From Cyanophora paradoxa (Eukaryota > Glaucocystophyceae > Cyanophorales > Cyanophoraceae): a stretch of DNA of 64,000 nucleotides. This document shows, one piece after another, positions 29,355 to 41,800 of the stretch (positions are counted from its first letter, which is position 1; each line of letters opens with the position of its first letter). The position numbers and the translations under genes were made by a program. Location of the stretch: contig QPMI01000645.1 in assembly GCA_004431415.1 (NCBI GenBank), positions 122,545 to 186,544 of the forward strand. The letters are read 5' to 3'. The notes beneath the pieces were generated by a model, which made no database searches, was not told where the DNA came from, and worked only from the letters and a program-made list of their open reading frames with translations.

Positions 29355-32300
29355 GGCATGTCTCTGCCGCCCATACAATTCTCGGCCTTCCACTTCGCCG
29401 TGTGCAATGACGATGGGACGAACTGCGAGAATGTGATGTTTTGCAACGTCGGCTGGCTGATGTGCGGCAGCGACGTCGACGGCCCGCAGCTGCAGCACGC
29501 GCCGAAGACGCGGGCCGAGCTCCTGCACATGCTCCTCTGGGCCTACGACACGCGGTTCCGGCCGCGGCCCCTCTCGAGCTCGAGCTCGAGCTCGGGGTCG
29601 AGCTCCGGGGGCGCCTGGCGCGACCCGGTCGCCGTCTTCGCACAGACGGAGCGCTCCGCGGGTGAGCGCCCGCCCCCTTGCTCGCATCTGCACGTGCACT
29701 TGTACAAGCGAGCTTCTCGCGCACAGAAATGGGCGCGGAGGGGCCGAGCGACCTGCAGCTGTGCAGCGGCTTCGTCACGTTCGTCGGGGTCAGAGTCCCC
29801 GAGCTGGAGACGGGCCGCCCGTTCGACGCGGCCCGCGACTCGTCTGCCGTCGTCGATTCCGCGCACGCGTTCCTCGGTGCGCGTGCCGCCACGCCCGATG
29901 GTATAAACAAACCAAAGGACCGCTCGCCCTTGAATACGCACGCGCGACCAGACGCGCTGCCGCTTCTGGATGAGCAGTCCTGCTGGGCGTTCGTGGAGCT
30001 GGTGCCCCCGCACTTCGCGGCGCCCTCGCAAGCGAGCCAGGAGGCGGCTTCCCAACAAACGGCCGAGGCCAAGGCTCGCTCGGCCGGCGCCGGCCGCTCG
30101 AAGAGCTCCAAAGCCGCCCCGGCCGACGACGCGGCCGCCCGAGCCAGCGCAAAGCGGGGCGCGAGGAGGGCGGGGCAAGGAGGAGAGGGCGGGCCCGGCC
30201 CCGGTCCCGGGGAGGAGCTGCAGGGCGTCGTCCGCCGCATCCGCGAGCAGCAGCGGCGGCGGGAGGAGCAGGAGCGCAAGGCGCGGGAGGCCGAAGCGGA
30301 GCGGCGGCGGCGGGCGGAGGAGGCGCGGCGCGAGGCGGCCGCGCGGGCGGCGGAGGAGGCGCAGGGCGCCGCCGCGCGGGCGCAGCGCGAGCTCGAGCAG
30401 CAGACGCTGGCGAGCAAGGTCTGCCTGCCTCGGGTTTCGCTTCCTGTTGAACGGACCTAACATACCCGCGCAGGCGGCGGCGGAGCGGCTGGTGCGGCGG
30501 TCGGAGTGGGCGAAGGCGCGGGCACTGCTCGAGGGCGTGCTGGCCCGCGATCCCGACTGCCTCCCCTCCCGCCTCGCCCGCCTCAGCGCGCCCCGCCCCG
30601 CCCGCCCCGCCCGCCAGCCCGCCCCGTTGTTCCGCGCCTGACAGAGGGCCGGGCAGGGTGCCTGGTGGGGCTCGGGCTCTTCGAGGAAGCCCTGCGCGAG
30701 GCGGAAATCGAGCTCGGTCCGCGCCTCGCCGCCCGCCCCGCCGGCCCCGACGCCGCAGCGATGGCCGCCGAGTGCGCCCCGCGGCGCCCCGCGGCGCCCG
30801 CCCCGTCCCGCGCCCGCGCCCGCGGCTGACTCTAGCGGTGGCGCAGAGTGGCGCAGCGGCGCGCGCAGGCGGCGGAAGGCATCGCGCGCCGGGCGCGGGA
30901 GGCGGCGGAGGCGGCGGTGCGGAAGGCGGAGGAGGCGGCGGCGCGGGAGGCGGCGGCGCGGGAGGCGCAGGCCGCAGCGGTGGCCGCACAGGTCTCGGCT
31001 GAAGATGAGCTGGCCGATCGGGTTGCCGCTGAACTGAACCTGGCACCGCCTCCGGATCCAAAGGCCGGGCCGGCGGGAGAGCCGCTGGTCTGCTGCGAGG
31101 CGGACTGCGGGCAAGCGATCCGCCCCTCCGAAGAGTGCGCGAGCCCGCCCGCCGCTCCTCGCCGCCCCTGCGCTGCTTTCGACACGGCCGCAGGTTCGTC
31201 GAGGTGCTCTGCTCCCGCGACTGCCGCGCCGCCGCGATGCACAAGAGCTGCTGGCCCGCCCCGCCCGCCCGCCCCCCGCCCCGCCGCCCGCCGAGACCGC
31301 GCGCGCAGGAACCGGTTCAAGCGGGACCGGGGCCGGCGGGTGGCTGGCGTGCCGTGCCCCGCCGCCGGCTGCGGGGGCGCCGTCGAAGACTCGGAGGTCC
31401 GCCGGCCCGGCGAGCCCCGCCGCCGCCACCGGCCCCGCCCGTCGCCCCCGCCCCGCCCGGGGGCCGGAGGCGGAGCCCGCCGCCGGAGCGCCGGCACCAG
31501 CCCCGGCGCCGCCTCCGCCGCCCCCAAGCGGCCGGCCCCGCGGGCGGCGGCAGTGCCGGCCGCAGCCGCGGAGCCCCGCGGGGAGCAGTGGCGGCGGCGC
31601 GCGTGCCGCAGGCGCAGCCGCTACAGGGGACGTGTGAGCTCTGCAACAAGCAGTTCAACAGCGCCGCGCAGCTCGTGCAGGTGCGCCCCCCACGGCCGCC
31701 CTCCGCCCCTCCGGCCATGGGCCGCCCCTTCACCGCGCGGGGGCAGCACGTCGAGAGTGAGGGGCACCGCCGCCGCGCCGCCCAGCGCGCCCGGTGCGCT
31801 CCCGCCCGCCCGCCCCGCCCCGGGCCCGCCCCGCTGCATTCGCTGAACGTCGTGCAGCCTGCCGCCGGAAATCGTCCCTGCATTTCCCATTCTTATCCCT
31901 GCCGCTTCGATTGCACAGAGTCCGGTCGACGCCCCTCCCGCCCCCCTGCGTTCTCCACGCAGCCGCTGCACCCCTCCGCCGCGGCCCGTCCCGTGCTGCG
32001 GCCCGACGCGCCGGCCTTCCTTCCTGTCCCGAAGCCGCCGGTCCCAGCCCCGCAGCCGCCCGAGCCCGCCGCCCCCGCGGCCCGCCTCCACGCCACGACT
32101 GCGCCCGCGGCCGGTCCGCCCTTCCCAGTGCCTCTGCCCGTTCCGGCCCCCGCCCACATCCGGGCCGCAGATCCCGTCCCGTTGCCGGCCCCCGGCCGCG
32201 AGACGGGTTCCCGCGGCGCCGCGGCTGCAGTTGCAGCGGCCTCAGTCGCAGGGTCGACGCGCGTGTTCAGCGTGCCACCGGATTCCGGCTCCTCCCCTAC

Positions 32301-33576
32301 GCTTCCGCCCGCCGCAGAGAGGCAGCCACAGCCGCAGCTGCAGCCCCAGCTGCAGCCGCCCGTCTCTCGCGAACCCGCGCCCGCTGCCGCGCGCACCGCG
32401 CGGCCCTACCTGCCGCCCGGCGGCCCCACGCGCCCGTACCTGCCGCCGGGCGGCCCTGCGCCCGCCCCACGCCCGTACCGCCCGCCCGGAGGCCCGACGT
32501 TCGCCCCGCGGCCAGCCCCAATTCCAGCAGCGCTGCCGGTGCCGCCGTCGCTTCCTCCGGCGCCCCTCACCCCACCGCCGGCCTCTTCGTCAGCGACCTC
32601 CCAAGCTCAGCCGGCCCCGCCGCTCCCTTCGCCTGCTCCGTCGCCCCTCCGCCAGCCCCGCCGACGCGCCCGGAGGACTCGGCGCCTCCCGCCCCGCAGC
32701 CCGCCCCGCAGCCCGCCCTGCAGCCCGCCCCGCCCGCGGCTTTGCAGCCGGTCCCCCGCCGGCCCCGCCCTCCGCCCCGCCGGCCCCGCCGCCGGCCCCG
32801 GAGGAGGAGACGGCGGAGGAGGAGGAGGGGTACGACTCGTCAGCCGGAGGGGTACGGCGTGCGGGAGTGCTCCGTCTGCCTTAGCAAGGTCGCCACTGTC
32901 CGCTTCGAGCCCTGCGGTACCCCCCGCCCCCCGGCCGCCGACTGCGTGGGTTCTGACGGGGCGGGCAGGGCACCAGCGGGCGTGCCTGGGGTGCGTGCGG
33001 ACGATGCGGGGCACGTACTTCAAGGACTTCGGCGCCCACTGCCCCTGGTGCCGCGCCCCCGTCCACTCCTGGCAGCAGGCCCGCCCCCGCCCCCGCCCCC
33101 GGCCCCGCCTTCCAGCGCCGACGGGGCGGCAGGTGGCGGGGGAGGAGGAGTACCACGCGCCGGAGCGGTGCGTGCGCTGCCGCGCGCTGCGGCGGCCGGC
33201 GCCCCGCGACGCCCAGGTCCTCTTCCTCCCCTGCGGTGCGCCCCCGGCCCCGCGGGGCGCCGGCGGCGGGGGCTCACGGGGGCGGGGGGCAGGGCACTGG
33301 GACCACTGCCTGCGCTGCGTGCGTGAGCTCGCGCGGGCCGCCGGCAGCGCCCCGCCGCGCTGTCCCGCCGCCGGCTGCGGCGCCCCGCGCGCTGGCACGG
33401 GCCCCGCCACGGGCCCGAGGCCGCCGCCCAGCGCCGCGCCCTCGCCCTCGCCGCTGCCGCCGGTGGGGGGTGGGGTGCCGGAGGCGGGCGGGCGTGAGCG
33501 CCGGTGCTGCTGCGCTGCCGCGCGGGGACCGGCCCGGCGGGGCCCTGCGCCCGTCTTGAAAGAAGAAGCATTGTAG
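29355..33576 (+). CDS. Host zinc-finger/RING protein gene, copy 2 (main part)
   Basis: Exons by eye: 29,355-29,661 (MLLWAYDTRF and a poly-Ser tract); 29,729-29,877 (FVTFVGVRVPELETGRPFDA); 29,966-30,418 (charged coiled coil, EEAQGAAARAQRELEQQ); from 30,473 (TPR-like ERLVRRSEWAKARALLEGVL); about 30,657 (second TPR-like helix pair, LFEEALREAEIELG); then Ala-rich helices, the Cys-rich finger (CCEADCG, CSRDCRAAAMHKSCW), C2H2 finger (CELCNKQF, HVESEGH), a Pro-rich segment, RING 1 (CSVC to CPWC) and RING-like 2 (CVRC to CPAAGCG). In both RINGs an intron falls at PCG|H. An E3 ubiquitin ligase or chromatin-linked role is plausible. The 3' half matches copy 1 almost base for base, introns included; the 5' exons are clearly diverged. 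Confidence 0.65.
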
Positions 33577-34117
33577 AAAGGCTTCCTTGTAGAAAGAAGC
33601 ATTGCAAATTTCCAATCCATTGTGTCTAGAGACTGCAGCTGCTGCAGAACAATTCCAATTGTTTCACCCATATGCATGGCCAGAACTGGGTAGAGAAGTG
33701 TAGTTCTCTTAGGTTAATCCCGTGGTGCAAACTAGACAGTCAGTCGTGTACCCGCCCGGCCCGACGCGTTAGGCTCGGTCGGCGTGCGGTTGTCAAATCA
33801 AATCCACGGGCGTCGTCAATTTGCTCTTGTGAGCGAGTTTGGTCGACGTCCGGCGTGGCCAGCGCCGGGGCGCCGTTTGAAATTCAACACACATTCGACT
33901 GATTGTATAATACTATAGCTAAATACACAATTGAGACTTCTCAATTGCAAGCTTAAGGTATCGATTATTTCGAGTCCACATTGCAATTGTTTACGTTCTC
34001 TTCAAAACAGAGAAAGTGTAAAACACCTACAACAAAGTATGGATGAACGTCAATTTACTTCTCCACCAGGACCTACACCCCATCCAAGCGTATAAGAACC
34101 TTGGCCTGCACGTCGCG
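33577..34117. other. Intergenic region between convergent host genes, with a near-perfect palindrome
   Basis: No gene is seen. A direct repeat of AGAAAGAAGCATTG-like sequence occurs at about 33,556-33,605. At 33,928-33,947 CAATTGAGA and TCTCAATTG are separated by two bases, forming a tight hairpin. It could serve as a 3' processing or termination structure for either neighbour. Confidence 0.5.
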
Positions 34118-37100
34118 CTACAACTGGGCGAACGAGCTGACGGGGGCGGACTTGAGGCACATCCGGACCGTGGTCGACGCCGACGCCGTCCGGTTGCAGG
34201 AGCCGCAAGCGTCGACGGCCTCCGCCACGCGCCAGTCGAACACCGGCACCGCCCTGCACTCGCAGCGCAAATGTTAGCTATAGCATTATATTCAGAAGCC
34301 TTGAAGAAAGATAGAGTGCATATGCATTAATATTCTCGATCCAGACATTCTAGAAGCCATTGCAGCTTCGCGGTTTCACGTGCATCGCTCGTAAAGCTTT
34401 AAGACATGACAATATCAAATAATTATGCAGAGCGAATGGCGTAGGGCTCACCCTGGAGAGCCGCAAAGGGCGCCCCGGACGGATTCGGGGGGACAGGCCG
34501 AGCACTTCCACGGCTCGGCGGGCCCGAGCCGCGAGACGGCGTCGAGACTGCCGGCTGTTGAGCTGGCGACGAGGCACGAGCCCGACGAGACGCCGAAGAA
34601 GCGGTGGCGGAGGCGCGCCGCCTCCGCCGCGCACGCGTCGAATTCGAAGCCGGGGGCCGGGGCCGGCGCGCCGATCGCGAGGGGCTGCATGACCGGCGGG
34701 GCCGCGGCGGGATCGAACACGAAGCAGCCGCGGTACGCGTAGGGCAGCTCGACGGCGGGGAGGCTCGGCGAGGGCGAGGGTGAGGGCGTCGGGGGCCCGG
34801 AGCTCGAGGCGCCGCTGAGGCTCGGCGGGGGCGTCGCGATCGGCGCCTGCGACGAACAGGTGCTGGTGCAGCTGGAGTCGAAGACCTGCGCGCAAGTGCA
34901 AATCAAAGTGAGTCAACGGAATAGTACTAAAATAGTACTGACCCTAAACGCGAAGTTGCCAACGAGATCTTCCGAGGCGTAGCGTGAGCCCTGAGCGCGC
35001 GAAACGAGGACGTGACATCAAATTCAACAAACTTTGAAATCTGCGAGAAGAAAGAAAGATACTGACCTGCACCAGCACGTAGTATGTACCCGGTCGGACG
35101 AAAGCTTGTCCCTTGCCGTCGCTCGGATTGAAAGGCACTGCGTATGTGCATATATAAATGAACAGATCTAGAGAGACGCAGAAAATATTGATCTCTTAAA
35201 ATGCGCACGGTCGAGTGCGAATCCTGCTCCGTAGGGGCCGTTGTACTCAGTGGGCTCGAGAATGGCGTTCTGGAAAGAGGGCAGCGCGGGGTTTCCAATG
35301 TAGACAATGACTTGCATATTAGGATCCGCGAAGTCGTACACGTCCATGATGTTGGATAGCGAGCGCCTTCCGGAGCACTCGCCCATCAAAGGATCGAATT
35401 GACTAATTAGAAATTTACTGGAACTCGGTTGCTCACCTGTCTTCCTCGAAGCGAACCCGCGTGAGGAACACGCCGGAATTGGATGCGGCTGCAGTATCGA
35501 CCTCGATGTAGACGATGGGGCCGCTGTACTGGTTCTTGATTCTGGGGTAGTACCTCGTCCGGTGGAGGTCCCTTGGAAGGTTCTTGAGCGTCTTTATCGA
35601 TATGCTGCACGGCTCCGAGGCCCCTTGGAAGAGAGACGACTTGTAAAAGGGCGGCCCGACCACGTTGGAGGCGCCTGAGCAGAGCCGGTTACTCCAAATT
35701 TAACGCGAACGAAGAAGCTAAAAATTAAGCTTGCGATTGCAATAGGGAATTAAATATATATTGGAGCCGTCTGGCTTGGATTCGGAGGCACCTGGGAGGT
35801 TGAGAGCCCTCGTGTTGAGCAACCGGTTCGGGCCCCCTTTGAGACCCGCCCCATCGATCCCCGGAAGAGCCGCTTGCAGAATCGCCGTCTCCACAACCTG
35901 CACGCCGGCACTCAAACGGCAGCGCTTGGAACTCGATCTACTAATAACATAATGCCGCGTGGAACTCGAAATTTCTAACTAGCTATAGCTATAAAGCGCA
36001 CCGATGCATTCGCGGCTGGGTTGGCGCCTCGGTAGAGGGCGGCCGTGCCGGCGACAAGCGCCGCCGCGTACGACGTCCCGTGCACGACGACGAGGTTGAC
36101 GGCCCCGAAGTAGTCCTTGTTGTATACGTCGTTGTTGTAAAACATGACGTAGTCCGCGTCGATGTGGGCGGCCGCTCGCATGTTCTGGCCCGGCGCCAGG
36201 ATGTGCACGCAACTTCCGGATCGAAATCGAAAGAATACGGTATCAGATAATTAAAAAGAGCTACAGTGAGATTTTGAATGCAAGATCCGGGAATGCGGAC
36301 CTGCCCCAGTTGGAGAAGCCGGCGCGGTAGTCGTCCTGGTCGCTGGCGCCGACGTTGATGGCGCCGGGCGAGTTGCCCGGCACTGCGTCGCACGCATTCC
36401 CGTACTGGTTCCCGGCCGCCTGCAATCGCGATTCGCAAAGAATTGACATCAGCGATAAAAGACTCCGGCAGGTTCCGCAGCCGGAAGCGCACCGTCACCG
36501 GGATGGCGTCCACGTCTGCCGCGCGAAGGCGGGCGAAGGCATCCGTGTACGCCGGGTTGACCTGCCCTCGCGATCGTGCCCCACATTTAAACCCGATGCC
36601 GATCAACAACGGCGCGCGAAGTCGGCCGCATCGAATCGATACGTATACATCGCGCCGCCTTCGAATTCAGATCTCTAGATATAGACCTCTCCGCACCTTG
36701 GAAGAATTGCCCGCTGTGGCGTTCAGGATGGAGGAGAGGGCGAGGAGGACGACGGCCTTCCTCCCGCTCGGGCCCCTCTCCCGGATCTTGGCGATCGCCG
36801 CGTCGATGCCGGCGATGACGCGGCCGTCCGTCGTCGCGGGGTTGCAGGGGCTGGCGGGGTTGGCCCGGTCCCGCCGCGGGAAGACCTTGAGGCCGAAGAC
36901 GGTCGCGTTGGGCGCTGCGCCGACGCTCGCTCCAGCCGCCACCTGCGCGCGCGATCGCGGGCGACCGCGAGCGCACGTTGTTATTTGCGGGTTCGAGTGT
37001 CGGCGGGATTTAAACGCCGAGCCTCGGAGGTGAAAATAATAGTGATCTCGCACGGAAGCGGTGGCGGTGCCATGGTAGGTGAGGGAGCAATCCAGGCCCC

Positions 37101-37149
37101 AGTTGGGGCTCGAGCTTGTGTACAGGTCCGAGTCCGTATCGAAGAGTGT
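34118..37149 (-). CDS. Subtilisin-family (S8) protease with WSC-like C-terminal domain, 12 exons, 5' end missing
   Basis: Exons by splice sites (- strand order): about 37,149-37,054; 36,942-36,697; 36,561-36,493; 36,419-36,301; 36,212-36,002; 35,897-35,792; 35,674-35,437; 35,402-35,209; 35,137-35,067; 34,990-34,943; 34,885-34,452; 34,253-34,118. Donors are mostly GTGCG. The catalytic His is in YHGTATAS (spliced to VAAGASVG), the oxyanion Asn in AAGNQYGNAC, and the catalytic Ser in HGTSYAAALVAGTAALY. The exon joint NWG|SCVHILAPG matches the family well. The domain ends at GGPNRLL. A beta-rich region and a Cys-rich WSC-like domain (YAYRGCFVF to WKCSACP) follow. The catalytic Asp exon and any signal peptide are absent: the gene stops at element B and no continuation is seen beyond it. 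Confidence 0.75.
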
Positions 37150-37155
37150 TGTACA
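37150..37155. repeat. Candidate left target-site duplication TGTACA
   Basis: TGTACA here and at 58,565-58,570 flank the inverted repeats. Six bases is the usual duplication length for Mavericks. Removing the element and one copy restores the palindrome TGTTGTACAACA. Because TGTACA is itself palindromic, it could instead be the tip of the inverted repeat. Confidence 0.6.
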
Positions 37156-37492
37156 CCCATGGACCCCGCTTACGGCCACTTCGCTTCGCTCCGGGCCGCG
37201 GTTCCATGGGTATTTAGCGTCTTCCCCTCACTAGATCGATCTGATTTTGCCGTGCGTGTACCAAAATCGTTTTACACGTTTCCCTCTGCTATTACGTGCC
37301 GGAGGGCGTGTGCGTGGGTACCTTAGGGGTTGAAAAATAAAATTCGATTTAGCTTCGAGGAGGTAGCTAACGGGAGAGCCTTTGAGGCTGATTGGGAATT
37401 CACTTTAGGGTATGAGCTTAGGCATTCTAGTGTCCACTGAGAGGCCGAAGGCAGGAAGCCATCTTGGCTGACGCCGCACTAGAAATTCCCGG
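37156..37492. repeat. Left terminal inverted repeat of element B
   Basis: Starting CCCATGGACC, this stretch is the reverse complement of 58,261-58,564 with a few single-base indels. A 28-bp insertion at about 37,447-37,474 is absent from the right copy. Near the outer end CCATGGAC and TTCCATGG form a nested inverted repeat. Confidence 0.95.
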
Positions 37493-37812
37493 GGAGGTGC
37501 CCAACCCACGCCAGCAAAGTGAATTTAGGGATGGCTCTGTGCATCTTCTTACATCCAGCCTACGTACATGTCAGATCGGATGAATGCGAAATACCCAAAC
37601 AATGGACCAAAGAACGAATCTAGCCCGACTGGAAAAAGCAAAGGCTGCCGAAAGCGACCTCAGTAAAACCCAGTCTCAAAGATCAAACTCGATGTATATA
37701 GCCTCACTGTGGGAAAGCCAGCACGTTACTTAGTAAAAACAGAGTCAACTACAGTTTGTAGCTTACTTATTGCCTAGTTACGAAGGATCAGCTTCGCGTT
37801 TAGATCCTTTAA
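37493..37812. other. Non-coding spacer between left inverted repeat and satellite
   Basis: No open frame or motif of note is seen in this roughly 320-bp stretch. Confidence 0.5.
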
Positions 37813-38740
37813 GACTATAGGAGATCTGGACTAATATTTCGAAAGTTATTGTCGGGAAGTATAAAAATAAGACTATAGGAGATCTGGACTAACATTTCAA
37901 AAGTTACAGCGATATCGATTGTCGGGAAGTATAAAAATAAGACTATAGGAGATCTGGACTAATATTTCGAAAGTTATTGTCGGGAAGTATAAAAATAAGA
38001 CTATAGGAGATCTGGACTAACATTTCAAAAGTTATTGTCGGGAAGTATAAAAATAAGACTATAGGAGATCTGGACTAATACTTCAAAAGTTATAACAAAT
38101 ACTAGAAGTCTCATACCCCTATTTTTATACCTTCCGACAAACAAATACTAGAAGTCTCATACCCCTATTTTTATACAGCGATATCGATTGTCGGGAAGTA
38201 TGAAAATAAGACTATAGGAGATCTGGACTAACATATCAAAAGTTATTGTCGGGAAGTATAAAAATAAGACTATAGGAGATCTGGACTAACATTTCAAAAG
38301 TTACAGCGATATCGATTGTCGGGAAGTATAAAAATAAGACTATAGGAGATCTGGACAAATATTTCGAAAGTTATTGTCGGGAAGTATAAAAATAAGACTA
38401 TAGGAGATCTGGACAAGTTATTGTCGGGAAGTATAAAAATAAGACTATAGGAGATCTGGACTAACATTTCAAAAGTTATTGTCGGGAAGTATAAAAATAA
38501 GACTATAGGAGATCTGGACTAATACTTCAAAAGTTATAACAAATACTAGAAGTCTCATACCCCTATTTTTATACCTTCCGACAAACAAATACTAGAAGTC
38601 TCATACCCCTATTTTTATACCTTCCGACAATCTACTTAAAAGTTACAGAAATCGATAGCGATTGTCGGGAAGTGTAAGAGCAAACGGCTGCGGTGGGAAC
38701 TGGACAAACAAATACTAGAAGTCTCATACCCCTATTTTTA
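37813..38740. repeat. 58-bp satellite array with inverted units
   Basis: The basic unit (GACTATAGGAGATCTGGACT then AATATTTCGAAAGTTATTGT and CGGGAAGTATAAAAATAA) repeats about ten times. Some units carry an extra ACAGCGATATCGAT. Interspersed are inverted relatives reading ACTAGAAGTCTCATACCCCT and ATTTTTATACCTTCCGACAA at about 38,096-38,175, 38,540-38,630 and 38,703-38,740. Mixed orientation makes long hairpins possible. Placement between the terminal repeat and the polymerase gene suggests a replication origin or promoter array; that is inference. Confidence 0.9.
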
Positions 38741-38879
38741 CAGCTCTCGCGGCCAACTTAAGTGATCAGCTTCAGCTGTAGCTGTGCAAGCCTTAAAGAA
38801 AACGCGATGATAGTTATCAATCAGAGATTGTGCGCGCTGAATTTCGAAAAAGTTTTCTGATTGTATCATTAATCGAAAC

Positions 38880-41800
38880 ATGAGCTCCCGAGCCGTAAGA
38901 GCTAGCCTTAGAACCGAAATCAACGAGCTTGCACAGAGGCTGTATGAGCGAGGCTACATTAATGCAACGTATAGGAACTCGCTACTGCGGCCTCTTTCAA
39001 ACACCAGGACCCACACTGACACACTCCGATCCTCTCTAGCATCACTGCTCAGGCTGCAGGGGACAGAAAGGCCTCAGCGTCCGCTGTACGGGCGAGACGT
39101 TGCCGCTCATTTTGAGAGGGCGCAGGCTGCGCGAGCAGCAGCAACACAGGAGATTGATGAAGTTGCGGAAGCTATATCAGGGCTATTCCGCGAGCAGGCA
39201 TCGGCCAACGTTAACGTAGTTCGCACCTATACTCACCACGAGTATCCAGGGCTGCTTTTCACGAAGGACATTATAGAGATAGAGCCGACAGCTGATCCAG
39301 AGAGAGTGAAAGAATTGACGATAGCGTTTCTGAATGAGCTGCGAATCCCAGAGAGGATTGGAGCTGCTGTTTTAATTCGCTTTCATTTTGAGAATTTCCA
39401 CATGTACCGCACGCAGCTTGCGACCATAGAGGAGGGCACGATGCAGTCACTTCTAGCAAATCTCGCGGAGAAGATGGAGAGTTGGATGCTAGCGCAGCAG
39501 CCCTACGAGGACACTGATGTCTGGCCAGTCGTGCAGATCGAGGTGCTTATCGCAGAAAACGCAGCAGGGGCTCTGGGAAATGTACCTAAGCTGCCCTTTG
39601 GAGGGAAGGCTCTAACGATGAACAAGATCTACTGTCCGATCTCTCCAGAGGACAACTGCGTGCTTGAATGCTTTGAGCATGAGAAGCTCAATCCCGGTCG
39701 CCTGAACCTTGAGAGAGTATATAAGAAGCTTCAGCATGTTGATTACAGTTCAATTCGCACACAGCTGGGGCTTCCACGGGGCCTAATTGTAGTCGATGAA
39801 CCTACCATACGCAAGCTGAGCCAGCACTATAGAATCGATGCAAGCATTTTCGAGTGGGTCTCGGACCGCAGCGCGTCGAAGTTCAAGCTCCTATTTTCAA
39901 CTGAATTTGGCTTTGAACGCCGAGCCCACCTTTGCGTGGTCGATGCGCACTGCTTTCTAATTAAAGATAAGAGAACGTGCGAGATGCAGAAGTGCAGAGC
40001 CTGCGGAAAGATGCAGTATGATTTGGCGACTCACAAGGAAACCTGCCGCTTCTGCTATACCTGCCGCTGCGCCTACAATCCGAAGGAGGACCATGCAAGC
40101 AAATGCGATGAAGCAGTGAGGAACAAGAGCGTTATTGAACGCAAAATCAAGCCATGCGAGCCCGAGGAAGAGTTTACAGCCCTAAACTCAGTCATAGCGG
40201 CAGACTTTGAAACGTTTGCACCCAACCGCACGACCCACGTTCCGTACGCAGTCGATATGGACATAATTAGCAAAGGAGAGATCACGGAAACGAAATCGTT
40301 CTGCGGCCCCGAAACTCTGGAACAGTTTATGCTCTGGCTTGACGACTGGAAAGAAAAGTCGACTCTAGTATTCTTCAATGGCAGCGGCTTCGACTTGATA
40401 TTTATCTATAAGTGGCTTGTCCAGAACCGCCCAGACTGCCAGGTCAAGGTGATGCGCTCATCCGGAAAGATCAAGAGCATGGAGTGGAAGACGCTGGCTG
40501 GGGAGAGTTTAAAAGCTTTGACCCCTGTTTGCACATACAGGGCTCACTGCGGCAGGCTGGGAAGGACTACGGGTGCACCACCTTGAAAGGGGATTTTGAC
40601 CACCGAAAGATAAGAGCGTGGGATGACGTTGAGATTCACAAGGAAGCCTGGAGCGAATATTTGAGAGCTGACGTTCGGTCGATGACTGAGCTGTATATTA
40701 AGTACGCTCGGACATGTTTTGATCTATTTGGGATCAATGTGAATTCGAAGCGCACCTTGACAGCATCGGCGATGGCTTTTCAGATCCACAGGCAGCTGAT
40801 GAAAACGGAAGTGCTGCTACCGAAATACAAGGAGGACCAGATTTTTCGCAAAGCGATTTACGGAGGGCGATGCCTACCATTCAAGCGGAAGTTTGTCTCG
40901 AAGGGTCCAGATGATTACTTGGTAGATCTGGATGTGGTCTCTCTCTATCCGACGGCTATGTACTTTAATTACTTTCCCACTGGTAAATTCAAATGCATCA
41001 CCGATCAAGCGGAGCTAGAGCGATTCCGCAAGTTTATGCTGAGCAGGAAAATGGAACAGCTGTTTGTTGCAAAGATTAGCGCTAAAATTCCTCAGGATCT
41101 TGTGCTCTCTCCCCTTCCCCGCCACGAAGCCAATCTGGGATGGTCTAACTTGAAGCCTATTGAGAAAGAAATGTACACCTCAGTCGATATCTACCGGGCA
41201 ATAGCACTGGGAGTTGAGATCACAGAGCTGCACGAGGTGTACTTGTTTGAGGGCAAGGAACGAATGTTCAAAGATTACATTGAGAAGCTGTACTGCATGA
41301 AAGCACGCTCACGAAAGGGGACCGCCCAGTATGCTACGGCGAAGATCCTCTTGAATGGGCTCTATGGAAAATTTGCTCAGCGTCCAGTAATTGAGACAAC
41401 CGAGCTGGTCTCAAACTACAGACGATTCAAGGAGATACAGCGATCATCGACGATTACAGACATTGACATAGAGAATGATACGAGAATGTACGTCACATTT
41501 GAGATCCCTGAGTATAGGCGGGATGCCTGCGTTTCGAAGCCTTGCTTTGTTGGTGCATTTATCCTCTCCTACAGCCGCGAAATCATGGATCGATTTTTGG
41601 TGAGGATGAACTCATATAAGGACGTAGAGGCAATGCCATACTACACAGATACAGATTCTATGATCGTGCACAGGAGGTTTGCTGAGCTTCTGAAGGACTG
41701 CATGAAGCAGCCATATTCAGTTGAGGGAATGTCAGAGGAGGAAGGGAATAGAATGATCTGCGAGAGCGAGCTGGGGAAACTAGATTATGACATCCAAGGG

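Noticed and set aside
31135-33576. An 813-residue single-exon gene
   Set aside because: Mostly a GC-rich shadow reading through introns. Only its last parts coincide with genuine RING exons.
36985-37326. Small + strand gene spanning the left edge of element B
   Set aside because: It crosses the boundary between host DNA and the inverted repeat and is antisense to the protease exon.
37813-38740. CRISPR array
   Set aside because: Units are tandem with hardly any unique spacers and include inverted copies. No cas genes are present and the context is a eukaryotic element.
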